From positions 3,297,110 through 3,361,109 of the forward strand of contig NC_017033.1 in NCBI RefSeq assembly GCF_000242255.2: a DNA stretch of 64,000 nt, written 5' to 3'. The stretch is from Frateuria aurantia DSM 6220. Lineage in GTDB: Bacteria; Pseudomonadota; Gammaproteobacteria; Xanthomonadales; Rhodanobacteraceae. Each line of letters opens with the position of its first letter. Position 1 is the first letter of the stretch. The notes under the pieces were generated by a model, which worked only from the letters and a program-made list of their open reading frames with translations, was not told the origin of the DNA and searched no databases. Shown here one piece after another: positions 19,115-27,832 of the stretch. A program made the position numbers and the translations under genes.

Positions 19115-19411
19115 ATGCATCCGGACAAAGTCATTCGCGAGCGTGTCTTCAAGCTGACCGACCTGCCCAATATCGGCAAGGCCGGTGCCGCTGATCTGCT
19201 CAGGCTGGGTATCCGGACGCCGAAGGATCTGATCGACCGCTGTCCGCTGCAAATGTATCGGGAGCTCTGTCTGGTATCCGGCCAGCGCCATGATCCCTGC
19301 GTACTCGACGTTTTCATGTCGGTCACCGGTTTCATGCAGGGCGATCGACCGCAACCCTGGTGGAACTATACGGCCGCACGCAAGCAATGGCTTGCCGACG
19401 AGCCGGCCTGA
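19115..19411 (+). CDS. Helix-hairpin-helix protein of the pathogenicity-locus (Cdd1) family
   Basis: A 98-residue protein. FKLTDLPNIGKAGAADLLRLGIRTPKDLI is a helix-hairpin-helix motif of the kind found in DNA-binding proteins, and the following DRCPLQMYRELC, DPCVLDVFMSV and PWWNYTAARK segments match the small Cdd1-like family. Function is not established for the family; a nucleic-acid role is inferred from the HhH. The ATG at 19115 was chosen because upstream sequence is a short cysteine/glycine-rich extension without a ribosome site. Confidence 0.75.
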   Translation: MHPDKVIRERVFKLTDLPNIGKAGAADLLRLGIRTPKDLIDRCPLQMYRELCLVSGQRHDPCVLDVFMSVTGFMQGDRPQPWWNYTAARKQWLADEPA

Positions 19412-19455
19412 CGGTCGGCCGTTTCCATCCCGCCGCCCCCCTGCAGCAGCGGGCC

Positions 19456-20349
19456 TCAAAGACCTCCTGCATAGACCTGAAGACCTTCGACCAGAGCATC
19501 GAACGTCGCCCGGCAGCGAGGGCTCTCGCGCAGATCCTCATGCATCGTCACCCAGGTCTCCAGCTGCAGCTCGACCTGCTGCGGCAGAACCCGTCGCAAC
19601 CGCGGATCCGGTTCCGCCAGCCCCAGCTGGCAGACACCGATGCCGCCCCCCGCACGCAGCAAGGCCAGTTGCGCCAGATCACTGTCGCTGCGCCAGGCCA
19701 GGGCATCGCGGTTCCAGCCCGGCAGCAGGTCTCTGGCCGCTCGCAGGAAGGGACTGTCCTGGTCGAAACCGATCAAGGCATGCCCTGCCAGGTCTTCCCG
19801 GCATGACGGCATGCCGGCGGCAGCCAGGTAATCGACATGAGCATACAAGCCCAGAGTCACCGCACCGATGCGGCGAGCCAGCAATTGCTCCTGTCGTGGC
19901 GCAGTCATCCGTACCGCAATATCCACCTCCTGCTGCAGCAGGTTCTGCAGCTGGTTGCTGGCGACCACTTCGACGGCCAGCCCGGGATGACGGCGCCGCA
20001 AGCGCACCAGGATCGGCGGCAGCACTTCCACGGCCACCACTTCGCTGGCCGACAGCCGTACCGTACCTGCCACCTTGCCGGCGGCAGCTCCCGCCGTTCG
20101 TTGCATGGCCGCCGCCAGGCTCTGCATCGCTTCGGCCTGCCGCTGCAAGGCGCGTGCTGTCTCGTTCGGCAACAGTCCGGTCTGCGAACGGGTAAACAAG
20201 GGTTGCCCCAGTGCCGACTCCAGTGCCGCCACATGACGTCCCGCCGTGGGCTGGGTGATGCCCAGCGATCTGGCCGCCGCCGACAGCGAGCCGGTCTGCA
20301 AGACGGCAAGCAAGGTCCGGTACCACTCCCATCCAATTGACTTGTCCAT
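19456..20349 (-). CDS. LysR-family transcriptional regulator
   Basis: A 297-residue regulator: N-terminal winged helix-turn-helix (LLAVLQTGSLSAAARSLGITQPTAGRHVAALE) followed by the periplasmic-binding-protein-like effector domain beginning near residue 90 (GTVRLSASEVVAVEVLPPIL). It is divergent from the NAD-dependent epimerase gene with about 93 bp between starts, the usual arrangement for a LysR protein and its target. The effector is unknown. The ATG at 20349 lies within a T-N11-A-like A/T-rich stretch. Confidence 0.9.
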   Translation of the reverse strand: MDKSIGWEWYRTLLAVLQTGSLSAAARSLGITQPTAGRHVAALESALGQPLFTRSQTGLLPNETARALQRQAEAMQSLAAAMQRTAGAAAGKVAGTVRLSASEVVAVEVLPPILVRLRRRHPGLAVEVVASNQLQNLLQQEVDIAVRMTAPRQEQLLARRIGAVTLGLYAHVDYLAAAGMPSCREDLAGHALIGFDQDSPFLRAARDLLPGWNRDALAWRSDSDLAQLALLRAGGGIGVCQLGLAEPDPRLRRVLPQQVELQLETWVTMHEDLRESPRCRATFDALVEGLQVYAGGL

Positions 20350-20442
20350 ACACAAATGTATAGCCGATCACTGATCCTGGGCAATTTTCATGCATTGTCA
20401 GGTACCCCAGACTTCGATCTGTCTCAACACCGGATCCATTTC

Positions 20443-21435
20443 ATGCCCGCTCAAACTGCAACAGCCGGCCGCGCCCTGGTTCTGGGTGCCCGCGGCGGCA
20501 TCGGATCGGAAATCGTGTGGCAACTGCGGCAAGCCGGTTGGCAGGTGCGCGCGCTGTGCCGCTCGCCAGCGATGCCAGGCACCGATGCATCGGACATCGA
20601 CTGGCGACAAGGCGATGCCCTGCGGCCGGATGACGTGATGAAGGCCGCCATCGACTGCACGCTGATCGTGCATGCGGTCAACCCGCCGGCGTATCGACGC
20701 TGGCAGCGACAGGTGCTGCCGATGATCGACCACAGCATCGCCGCGGCCCGTGCCAGCGGCGCCACCATCCTGTTGCCCGGTACCGTCTACAACTTCGGGC
20801 CGGAGAGCTTTCCCCTGCTTGCCGAACAGACTCCGCAGCATCCGCACACGCCCTTCGGCGCCATCCGGGAAGCCCTGGAGCGTCGCCTGCAGGCCGCCGC
20901 CGACGACGGGGTCCGCAGTATCATCCTGCGTTGCGGTGACTTCTTTGGCCCGCAGGCCGGCAACAACTGGTTCTCGCAAGGCCTGATCAAGCCTGGCAAG
21001 CCGGTCCGTACCATCCTGACGCCCGGAGCGCCCGGCATCGGTCACAGCTGGGCCTATCTGCCCGACGTGGCCGCCACCATGATGGCACTGCTGCGTATCA
21101 GGGCCGAACTGCCCGCCTTTGCACGCTTCCATATGGCCGGGCACTGGGACCCGGATGGCCGGCGCATGACCGAAAGCATCCGCCACATCGCCATGCAATA
21201 TGGTCCGGCACCCCATATCCGTCGTTTTCCATGGCCACTGCTGGGACTGCTTGCGCCCTTCAACGAAACCCTGCGCAATACACGACGCATGCGCTACCTG
21301 TGGCGCCAGCCATTGCAACTGGACAACCGTCTGCTGCGTCAGACCCTGGGTCAGGAACCTCACACCCCATGGGATATCGCCGTGGAAGCCAGCTTGCGTG
21401 GTCAGGGCTGCCTGCCGCCGGAACAGCGCGGCTGA
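20443..21435 (+). CDS. NAD(P)-dependent epimerase/dehydratase-like (SDR) protein
   Basis: A 330-residue extended short-chain dehydrogenase/reductase. ALVLGARGGIGSEIVWQLRQAG is the nucleotide-binding Rossmann motif; DWRQGDALRPDDV and VHAVNPP follow the family pattern. The usual catalytic YxxxK is not clear (GTVYNFGPESF occupies the region), so it may be a binding/atypical member. No pathway can be assigned. The divergent LysR gene is the likely regulator. Confidence 0.8.
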   Translation: MPAQTATAGRALVLGARGGIGSEIVWQLRQAGWQVRALCRSPAMPGTDASDIDWRQGDALRPDDVMKAAIDCTLIVHAVNPPAYRRWQRQVLPMIDHSIAAARASGATILLPGTVYNFGPESFPLLAEQTPQHPHTPFGAIREALERRLQAAADDGVRSIILRCGDFFGPQAGNNWFSQGLIKPGKPVRTILTPGAPGIGHSWAYLPDVAATMMALLRIRAELPAFARFHMAGHWDPDGRRMTESIRHIAMQYGPAPHIRRFPWPLLGLLAPFNETLRNTRRMRYLWRQPLQLDNRLLRQTLGQEPHTPWDIAVEASLRGQGCLPPEQRG

Positions 21436-21701
21436 TCCGGCTGGCCGGAGACTGGCGAGCCATGCCCGCCGCAGGCAGGCAGCACGTGCCGCCGCTCCTG
21501 CAGGGAACCTCGAAAAACCTCACCAGGCATCATTGAATCAATGAGTTGCATAAATTCAGAAGTGATAACTCGGGGTTGACAGAGGTTCCCTGCGGCACTC
21601 GACGGCGAGCCGATGTCAAGCTTATGAACCGCCGAATCATCCGGGGGCGCCCTTGTGCAAGTGCGACACAATGACCACACTGTCGACTTCGGATTCTCGA
21701 C

Positions 21702-22121
21702 ATGAAGTGCAGCATGGTGTTCTGGGCCAAAAACCGGTGGATCGCGATGGCGGCGCATTGGGCGCTGTGGATCGCGATCGTCTCGCCAGTGGTTTCCCAG
21801 ACTCTGGCCACGCCTCATCTGCCCTTTGAATGCGGTTCGGCCACGGCTCTTGGCACACTCGACCACGCCTCGGACATGCCCGGCATGACGATGGCCTGGC
21901 CCGATGCAGGCCATCATGCGAACGACGGCCTGACGCCGGGTGATGTCTGCGGTTATTGCTCGCTGTTCGCGCATTTCCCGTTCGCGCTGGCTTTTGCCGC
22001 CACGCTGGCGACCTTGCCGCCGCTACCCCATCCCCTGCGGCCGGAACCTTCCTCGCAGCCCACCGCCTGGCGGGCCGATTTCGCCTTCGAATCACGCGGG
22101 CCACCACCCCACCTGTCCTGA
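21702..22121 (+). CDS. DUF2946 family protein, copper-receptor partner
   Basis: A 139-residue protein with an N-terminal hydrophobic segment (WIAMAAHWALWIAIVSPVVS), histidine/methionine-rich middle (HASDMPGMTMAWPDAGHH) and the cysteine pair DVCGYCSLFAHFP characteristic of DUF2946 proteins, ending with a second hydrophobic stretch. Such genes commonly stand next to TonB-dependent copper receptors, as here (72 bp upstream of one). A role in copper handling at the envelope is inferred from the metal-type residues and context. Confidence 0.8.
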   Translation: MKCSMVFWAKNRWIAMAAHWALWIAIVSPVVSQTLATPHLPFECGSATALGTLDHASDMPGMTMAWPDAGHHANDGLTPGDVCGYCSLFAHFPFALAFAATLATLPPLPHPLRPEPSSQPTAWRADFAFESRGPPPHLS

Positions 22122-22193
22122 TACGAGCAGATGGCCGGCGGATCGCCACGCGATCCGCTGCGGCCTGTTCCGGATATCTGACAGGAAATCACC

Positions 22194-24356
22194 ATGTCCA
22201 AGCTTCAATCGGGCCACTGCGCCTTCCCTCGGGAGGCGCAGTGGCCGACGCTGCGCCTCGCTCTCAGTCACGCCATGGCATGGGGTCTGGCCGGCCAGGT
22301 GGCCACCGCCGCCGCTGCCGAAACCTTGACCAAACCCGATGCCAGAACCATTCCGGCGCTGCCGGCCGTGGTGGTCACCGCCGCCTTCCAGGCCTCGCCA
22401 CTGGTCGTGGTCCTGGATCCCAAGGCCCCGGTGCAACCTATCCCCGCCAGCGATGGCGCCGACCTGCTGAAGACCGTGCCGGGCTTTGATGTCATGCGCA
22501 AAGGCGGCAGCAACGGCGATCCGGTTTTCCGTGGCATGGCCGGCTCGCGGCTGGTTATCGTGATGGACGGCAGCCTGGTGACCGGCGGATGCCCCTCGCG
22601 GATGGATCCGCCGACCGCCTATATTTCACCGGCGCTGTATGACAAGGTCACCATCATCAAGGGCCCCGAGACCGTGCTTTACGGCCCGGTCGGATCAGCC
22701 GGTACGGTGCTGTTCGAGCGGGCCATGCCGGACTACCGCCAACCGACCGCGTCCGTGGTGGCCAGCACGACGGCAGGTTCCTGGGGACGCAATGACCAGA
22801 CCGTCAGTTTCAAGGGCGGTACCCCCTTGGTCTATGTCGACGTGGATGCCAACCGGACCCAGTCCGGAGATTACCGTGACGGACGAGGCGCCCGCGTGCA
22901 CTCCAGCTACCGGCGCTGGAACGCCAATGCGGCCATCGGCTGGACGCCGGACCGCGATACCTTGCTGGAGCTTTCGGCCGGGACCGGCAACGGCCAGGCC
23001 GCCTACGCCTTCAGCGGCATGGACGGGGTGCAGTTCCTGCGCCAGAGCCAGGCCCTGCGTTTCGAAAAACGTCACCTCAGCGAACATTGGAGCAAGCTGG
23101 AAGCACGGATCTATCACAATCACATCGACCATGTGATGGACAACTACACCCTGCGCCATCCCGATCCGCACGGCATGATGCCGATGGCGATGGCCAGTGA
23201 CCTAGGCGCCGATACCAACGGCGGACGTCTGGCCGCCAGCTTCGACTGGGCTGACGACTTGAGTCTGGTCACCGGGCTGGATGCCACCTCCAGCAGGCAT
23301 GACGCCCGCAACGGCGGTCCCGAGGGCAGCATGATGGGGTACTACAAGTCCCTGCCGAGGGTCCGTGATGCGCGCATGAATGACATCGGCGGCTTCGTCG
23401 AAGGCCGTTGGCAGATATCTCCGAAGGATCGCCTGAATGCCGGTGTGCGCCTCGACCTGCAAAGCGCCCGCGGCTACGGCATGGCTCTCCCCCCGGCGGG
23501 AGGCATGTCCATGGGCAGCATGACTGTCAGCGGCATATCGTCAGGCATGATGAGCTCCCAAGTCGCGACAACGGTGTCCCGCGACCGTCGCGCCCGACTG
23601 CCCAGCGGCTTCGTACGCTATGAGCACGAGCCGTCCAGGTCTCAGACGCTGTATGTCGGCTTCGGTCATTCCGAGCGCTTTCCGGACTACTGGGAGCTGT
23701 TCGGGCAGCATGTGGGCACCACCACCGCCAGCTTCGGCAGCCTGCGTCCCGAACGCACCACCCAGCTGGATGCCGGCTGGCAGTTGCAGCGAGGCCCCTG
23801 GCGGGCCTGGGTCTCGGCCTATGCGGGGCGCATCAGCGACTTCATCCTGATCCACTACGGCCGCTCCAGCGGCTACGCCGACAATGTCACGGCCAGCATT
23901 GCCGGTGGCGAGGCCGGGGCCGAATATGGTTTCGCGCCCCACTGGAAGGCCTCGGCCACCCTGGCCTATGCCTGGGGCGAAGATGAAACCGAGCACCGTC
24001 CGCTGCCCCAGATGACACCTCTGGAGAGTCGCCTGGGGCTGGAATGGAATGATGGCCGCTGGTCGGCTGGCGGACTGGTCCGGCTGGTGGCCCGTCAGGA
24101 TCGGGTCGCCATCGGCGAAGGCAATATCGTCGGTCAGGATCTGGGGCGTACTGGTGGCTTCACCGTATTCTCGCTGCATGGCGGCTGGCGGATCAGCAAG
24201 ACCTGGAATCTCACCGCCGGCATCGACAACCTGTTCAACAAGACCTATGCCGAACATATCAGTCCATCGGTGGTCGAGGAGCAAGGCTTCACCATGAGTA
24301 CGCGGGTCAACGAACCGGGCCGCATCGAATGGCTGAAAGCCACCATGACGCTCTGA
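22194..24356 (+). CDS. TonB-dependent copper receptor, OprC type
   Basis: A 720-residue outer-membrane receptor: N-terminal TonB-box region (PAVVVTAAFQ), plug domain (GADLLKTVPGFDVMRKGGSNGDPVFRGM, IIKGPETVLYGP), and a C-terminal 22-strand barrel ending LKATMTL. Methionine-rich loops (GMMPMAMA, GGMSMGSM, GISSGMMSSQ) and SLVTGGCPSRMDPP match the OprC/NosA copper receptors, which take up copper ions with TonB energy. The gene precedes the integration site of the 24424-36653 element. Confidence 0.9.
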   Translation: MSKLQSGHCAFPREAQWPTLRLALSHAMAWGLAGQVATAAAAETLTKPDARTIPALPAVVVTAAFQASPLVVVLDPKAPVQPIPASDGADLLKTVPGFDVMRKGGSNGDPVFRGMAGSRLVIVMDGSLVTGGCPSRMDPPTAYISPALYDKVTIIKGPETVLYGPVGSAGTVLFERAMPDYRQPTASVVASTTAGSWGRNDQTVSFKGGTPLVYVDVDANRTQSGDYRDGRGARVHSSYRRWNANAAIGWTPDRDTLLELSAGTGNGQAAYAFSGMDGVQFLRQSQALRFEKRHLSEHWSKLEARIYHNHIDHVMDNYTLRHPDPHGMMPMAMASDLGADTNGGRLAASFDWADDLSLVTGLDATSSRHDARNGGPEGSMMGYYKSLPRVRDARMNDIGGFVEGRWQISPKDRLNAGVRLDLQSARGYGMALPPAGGMSMGSMTVSGISSGMMSSQVATTVSRDRRARLPSGFVRYEHEPSRSQTLYVGFGHSERFPDYWELFGQHVGTTTASFGSLRPERTTQLDAGWQLQRGPWRAWVSAYAGRISDFILIHYGRSSGYADNVTASIAGGEAGAEYGFAPHWKASATLAYAWGEDETEHRPLPQMTPLESRLGLEWNDGRWSAGGLVRLVARQDRVAIGEGNIVGQDLGRTGGFTVFSLHGGWRISKTWNLTAGIDNLFNKTYAEHISPSVVEEQGFTMSTRVNEPGRIEWLKATMTL

Positions 24357-24423
24357 TTTCATCCCCGCACCTCCGAAGCCGAGCAACGCCCCGGCTCCGG
24401 AGATCGGCAGAAAGCAAAGCAGG

Positions 24424-24501
24424 CACAAAAAACCCCGCCGCAGCGGGGTTTGGTGCGGTTTTCAGGTCTTCGTGAGACGACATGAAACCTTGATTTGGTG
24501 G
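24424..24501. repeat. attL: left 78-bp direct repeat
   Basis: Identical to 36576-36653 except C/T at the 18th position. It contains the stem AACCCCGC / GCGGGGTT (24431-24450), which is a duplicated copy of the tRNA-Met terminator and may now also terminate the copper receptor gene. Nine more bases (TATAGGTGG) match the tRNA end after a one-base deletion, then similarity stops. Confidence 0.85.
24427..24452 (+). terminator. Bidirectional hairpin terminator in attL
   Basis: A6, then stem AACCCCGC / GCGGGGTT with loop CGCA, then T; 75 bp after the copper receptor stop. The same hairpin at the right end serves tRNA-Met on the minus strand. Confidence 0.65.
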
Positions 24502-24572
24502 TATAGGTGGCATCGAATATTCGACATAACTAACTGATATAACTAGCAGTGATTCATTGCTGTTTTGAAATA

Positions 24573-24635
24573 TACCCCCAAAAATACCCCCAGACTCACT
24601 GCGCTTGTATGAGACAGTATGAGACGGTTTGAGAC
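24573..24635. promoter_or_regulatory. Left integrase arm-type repeat cluster (inferred)
   Basis: Two TACCCCC boxes at 24573 and 24585 (12-bp spacing) are followed by three TGAGAC boxes at 24610, 24620 and 24630 (10-bp spacing). The same order and spacings recur in the same orientation at 36504-36556 beside the integrase, so these are probably integrase or excisionase binding sites. Confidence 0.55.
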
Positions 24636-24870
24636 GACTCGCCCCGTTTCGCTGCCTTCACCTGCGAGGCAATACGCCACGGACAGGACGCCAGCTCGCT
24701 CTCATCCTGGATACCACGATGCAGGTCAGCACCGCTCCCCATCACGGCAGGACCTCATCCACTCAGGTCCATCACATGCCCCTGCTCATTGACCCCGACC
24801 GCCAGCAGCACCGGCATGGCTCGGTCTGGTCCCTCCCTATCTCCCGCGGTACAGACAAAGCCAAAAAACT

Positions 24871-25000
24871 CAGACATACCCTTTTTGGCGTGTTCCATGT
24901 GTTCCATGTGTTCCAACGGCTGGGAACCCGCACGGTTGAGCCATTTGAAGCACTGCTTTGACGGAACACTGTAAGTGTTCCACTGTGTTCCAGGTGTTCC
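24871..25000 (+). repeat. Left iteron cluster and inverted repeat IR-L
   Basis: GTGTTCC occurs at 24890, 24899 and 24908 (9-bp period), then at 24975, 24985 and 24994, with one inverted copy at 24963. Bases 24871-24947 are repeated in inverted orientation at 35072-35148 with two mismatches, including the three-iteron run. Iterons beside a primase-helicase module suggest a replication origin or an autoregulatory operator. Confidence 0.65.
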
Positions 25001-26442
25001 AATATCGCTAATGCTGGCGCTTTCTCGTGACTCATGTCACACAATGGCGGCAAGGGGATAGCATCGATGGTGCGCAAGGCGCGCCAGCCCTGCGACTCGG
25101 AAATCCCGTCGCGCAGGCAATACCAGTTGTTCGTCTGGCGGACCGGTCCGGCTCGCGGATGGGTTCAGCGTGGCTCCATAGAAGACGCTGTGACGTCACT
25201 GTGACAGGCGAGTGACGCGGGCTTTCAGTCGGACTGCTGCCCCGGCGATGCTTGATATTCATTCGCATCGCGGGTCCTCCCGAGGCCCCCCATGGGGTCT
25301 TACGGGTGCGAAACACCGCGATCCTTCACTACATACCGGCATTTTTCGGCATGTCCGTGTCCGCTTCCGGTTTGGTGCTTTCTGCGTCTCGATGCCCGGC
25401 GATGATTGCCATACGTATCTGAAATGTAAGGTCTTTATCGGTGATGATCGAGGCCAGAGAACTTGCGGACGAGGCAAAAAAAAGCGGACATGGCCCCATG
25501 AGCACGGCACCCCGGCACTTGATGCCGGGGTGCCATTCAGAATGGCACCCTTTGATGCGGCGCGGGTGGTGGCAGTCAAAGATCGCTGCCGGGGTCGCGT
25601 TTGAAACGCGACCCTTGTCTTGCTGGTGGTGATCTATAGAAGACGGGCGCGGCAAGGCCGGCGAAGGGTTCGATTTGAAATCGCTCCCTTTGGTGCCAGG
25701 GCGGCCGGTCGCTCACTGGCTCGATTCGAAATCGATGCAGTGCCAGGAATCTATCGGTCTACGGCGGCGACACTGCCGGCTTGCTCAGCGATGGCGGTTG
25801 CCCGTTGGGCGGAGCCTGTCCGGCGGCCGCGCCGGCGCTATGTTGCTCCCCGCTGGGGGTATGGGGGGTGTCAAACCTGACCGCCTTCCATCCTGGCACC
25901 GGTCACGCCCCCGTTTTTTCATACCCGCGAAATAAAAAAATGGGTGTTTGGCCACTGCGAACCAGTGGCGTGTATTGCGTGTGACCTGGGCGTGACCCAG
26001 CAGCAGGGGCGTGACACCGCTGTGACCGCGCGTGACTGGCTGGGTTGTTCGTGACGGCACGGAAATGGTCCCAGGGCGACCGGCTTGCGCGCGTGCGCGT
26101 ACTGGTCCAGAAACTCCGCATGTGCTGGTGATCGCCGGGCCCGCCGCCTGCGGCGCTAATTCGCCGGGCACCTCTGGCCGAGCCTGTGGGCTGTCCTGCA
26201 GCGATAGGCATGCACTGCCGTGGCTCAGATGCCGCGCAGGCCCTGGCGGGCGTTCTGCTGTGCGATCAGTTTACGGAAAGACCCGCCGATTTGAGCTTGC
26301 AGGCGTATCGATCGGCAGAGGCTGGGCGGATGTGTTGCGGGGAGTGTGCTGGCAATCTTGGTCTTAGGGAGTTGCCGGTAGTGGCGCCCTGGTCGCCGGC
26401 TCTCTGACTTCTGCCTTGTTCGACTAACCTAAGAAGGTCGTC
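25001..26442. other. Left variable region of the element, no confident gene
   Basis: About 1.4 kb between the left iterons and the RloA/RloB module. Several open frames of 60-130 codons exist on both strands but are arginine/proline-rich, lack ribosome sites and overlap inverted repeats, so I do not call them. Palindromes lie at 25489-25500, 25506-25534, 25528-25550, 25592-25614, 25666-25688, 25721-25735 and 25951-25969. The region could be a decayed gene, a set of structured RNAs or protein-binding sites. Confidence 0.45.
25528..25688. repeat. Three related 23-bp palindromes with covarying arms
   Basis: At 25528-25550, 25592-25614 and 25666-25688 an 11-base arm is followed by one central base and the complementary arm: GGGTGCCATTC/GAATGGCACCC, GGGTCGCGTTT/AAACGCGACCC and GGGTTCGATTT/AAATCGCTCCC (the last with two mismatched bases). 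Each begins GGGT, ends CCC and is followed by TTTG or TTG, while the inner bases differ between copies but stay complementary. A longer hairpin (25506-25534) overlaps the first and would compete with it. Confidence 0.6.
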
Positions 26443-26541
26443 ATGACTGCCCCAAACTTTGCCGGGAGCTTAGTCTGTAAGGCCCTTGATGTAGCAGAAG
26501 AAGCCTTAGGCATGGCTTTGTACAGCTCTCCCAAGCCGTAA
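26443..26541 (+). CDS. Possible 32-residue peptide upstream of the RloA/RloB pair
   Basis: ATG at 26443 follows AGAAGG at a good distance and reads to TAA at 26539-26541. The peptide (MTAPNFAGSLV, then CKALDVAEEALGMALYSS) could form a short amphipathic helix. It precedes the defence-like genes by 73 bp. No family is recognised; it may be a leader peptide, a small toxin or chance. Confidence 0.3.
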   Translation: MTAPNFAGSLVCKALDVAEEALGMALYSSPKP

Positions 26542-26552
26542 AACTTGAAAAC

Positions 26553-26568
26553 AGACAAATTTTTGTCT
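26553..26568. promoter_or_regulatory. Palindromic operator candidate upstream of rloA
   Basis: AGACAAATTTTTGTCT: 7-base arms around TT, about 47 bp before the ATPase start, in an A/T-rich stretch suited to a promoter. It could bind a repressor; as a terminator its stem would be weak. Confidence 0.4.
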
Positions 26569-26614
26569 TAAAGTGACCGATCAGGCCATGAGCCACTGTT
26601 TGGTGAGAAAAAAT

Positions 26615-27832
26615 ATGCTTCACTCCTATGCCTTCAAAAACTTTCTTTCGTTCAAAGAACGAACTGAGGTTTCCTTTGCGTTGACAAAGAAGGCAAGCTC
26701 CCAGGGGTGGGACGTGCCATCTCCAGCTGGTCAGCGCCTAGCCACAGCCGTCGCTGTGATTGGTGCCAATGGTGCTGGCAAGACATCGCTCCTCAAGCCT
26801 GTGGCGTTTCTGAGTTGGTTTGTCCAAAACTCATTCCTACAGAACAGCCCGAATGGGCTGATACCAATAAAACCACACTTCTCTACACCTCACGACCCCA
26901 TTGAGTTCGAAATTGTGGCTGATGACCTTGATGGCACGCTTTGGCGTTACGAACTAACGGCAACGCGTGAACGTGTGTTAAGTGAGTCTGTTCACAGACG
27001 CCAAAAAAAGAAAGGAGCGAAATACTCCTATGTATTTGAGCGTCATTGGGACGACTTCACGAAACAATACGTCATTAAACAAGAAGGCTTCGGATTTGAT
27101 CCTGCTCAGGCAAAGATGGTGCGCCCGAATGCCTCCTTGATTTCAACAGCTGCACAGTATGGCGTGCCGGTCGCGCAATACTTGGCGAGTCTAAATGTTG
27201 AAGGAAATATCAGGGATATAGGCCGCATTGATCCGAGTATCGACTTCGCTGGCGCATCAATATTCTTTCATGAAAATGAAGACTTGAAAGAGCGGATGGA
27301 GACACTGCTGAATGACTTTGATCTTGGTCTATCCGGCGTAGAGATTCGAAAGCAGGAAGTCAACGTGCCACCAGACGTGAAAACGGCCGAAGGCTCTAGA
27401 CTACAAACACAATATCAAGTATTTGGTGTGCACACATTGCCTGACGGATCTCGCCACGAGATTCATATGCTAGAGGAGTCCAGTGGTACGCGGACCGCAT
27501 TCACACAACTTTGGCATTTTTTGAATGTGTTGGCACACGGCGGCGTTGTAGTGATTGACGAATTGGAAAGCGACATGCATCCGCACATGATTGAGCCCCT
27601 ATTGGATCTTTTCGCTAGCCCACATACCAATCCGCGAAACGCTCAGATAATCTTTACTAGCCATTCGGTTGAGGTGCTGGGTTTGCTTGGCAAGTCACAG
27701 GTCTATCTTGTAGAGAAGAATGACTGTGAGAGTGAGGCCTGGAGGCTTGATACGATGAGTGGTGTGCGTGTCCAAGATAATCTTTACGCGAAATATATGA
27801 GCGGTGCTTATGGGGCGGTGCCGCAGTTATGA
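26615..27832 (+). CDS. RloA-like AAA (ABC-type) ATPase, AbiL-like defence pair
   Basis: A 405-residue ATPase: Walker A GANGAGKTS at residues 50-58, Walker B GVVVIDELESDMHP and a switch segment IIFTSHSVEVLG, as in SMC/RecF-like ATPases of the AAA15/OLD group. It overlaps a RloB gene by ATGA. The ATPase-RloB pair corresponds to RloA/RloB (AbiLi/AbiLii), abortive-infection type anti-phage modules. The ATG at 26615 follows GGTGAG. Base use is clearly A+T-richer than the flanking island genes, suggesting separate acquisition. The trigger and target are unknown. Confidence 0.85.
   Translation: MLHSYAFKNFLSFKERTEVSFALTKKASSQGWDVPSPAGQRLATAVAVIGANGAGKTSLLKPVAFLSWFVQNSFLQNSPNGLIPIKPHFSTPHDPIEFEIVADDLDGTLWRYELTATRERVLSESVHRRQKKKGAKYSYVFERHWDDFTKQYVIKQEGFGFDPAQAKMVRPNASLISTAAQYGVPVAQYLASLNVEGNIRDIGRIDPSIDFAGASIFFHENEDLKERMETLLNDFDLGLSGVEIRKQEVNVPPDVKTAEGSRLQTQYQVFGVHTLPDGSRHEIHMLEESSGTRTAFTQLWHFLNVLAHGGVVVIDELESDMHPHMIEPLLDLFASPHTNPRNAQIIFTSHSVEVLGLLGKSQVYLVEKNDCESEAWRLDTMSGVRVQDNLYAKYMSGAYGAVPQL

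Noticed and set aside
24485-24520. A second tRNA at attL
   Set aside because: Only the last about 15 bases of the tRNA end are present, with a one-base deletion, and the sequence then diverges; no cloverleaf can form.
25489-25969. Palindromes as a CRISPR array or integron attC sites
   Set aside because: The repeats are not identical, spacing is irregular, spacers are not unique sequences of fixed size, and no cas or integron integrase gene is present.
26186-26407. A 73-codon plus-strand frame before the defence pair
   Set aside because: Cysteine-rich, no recognised family and no ribosome site; kept only as part of the unannotated variable region.
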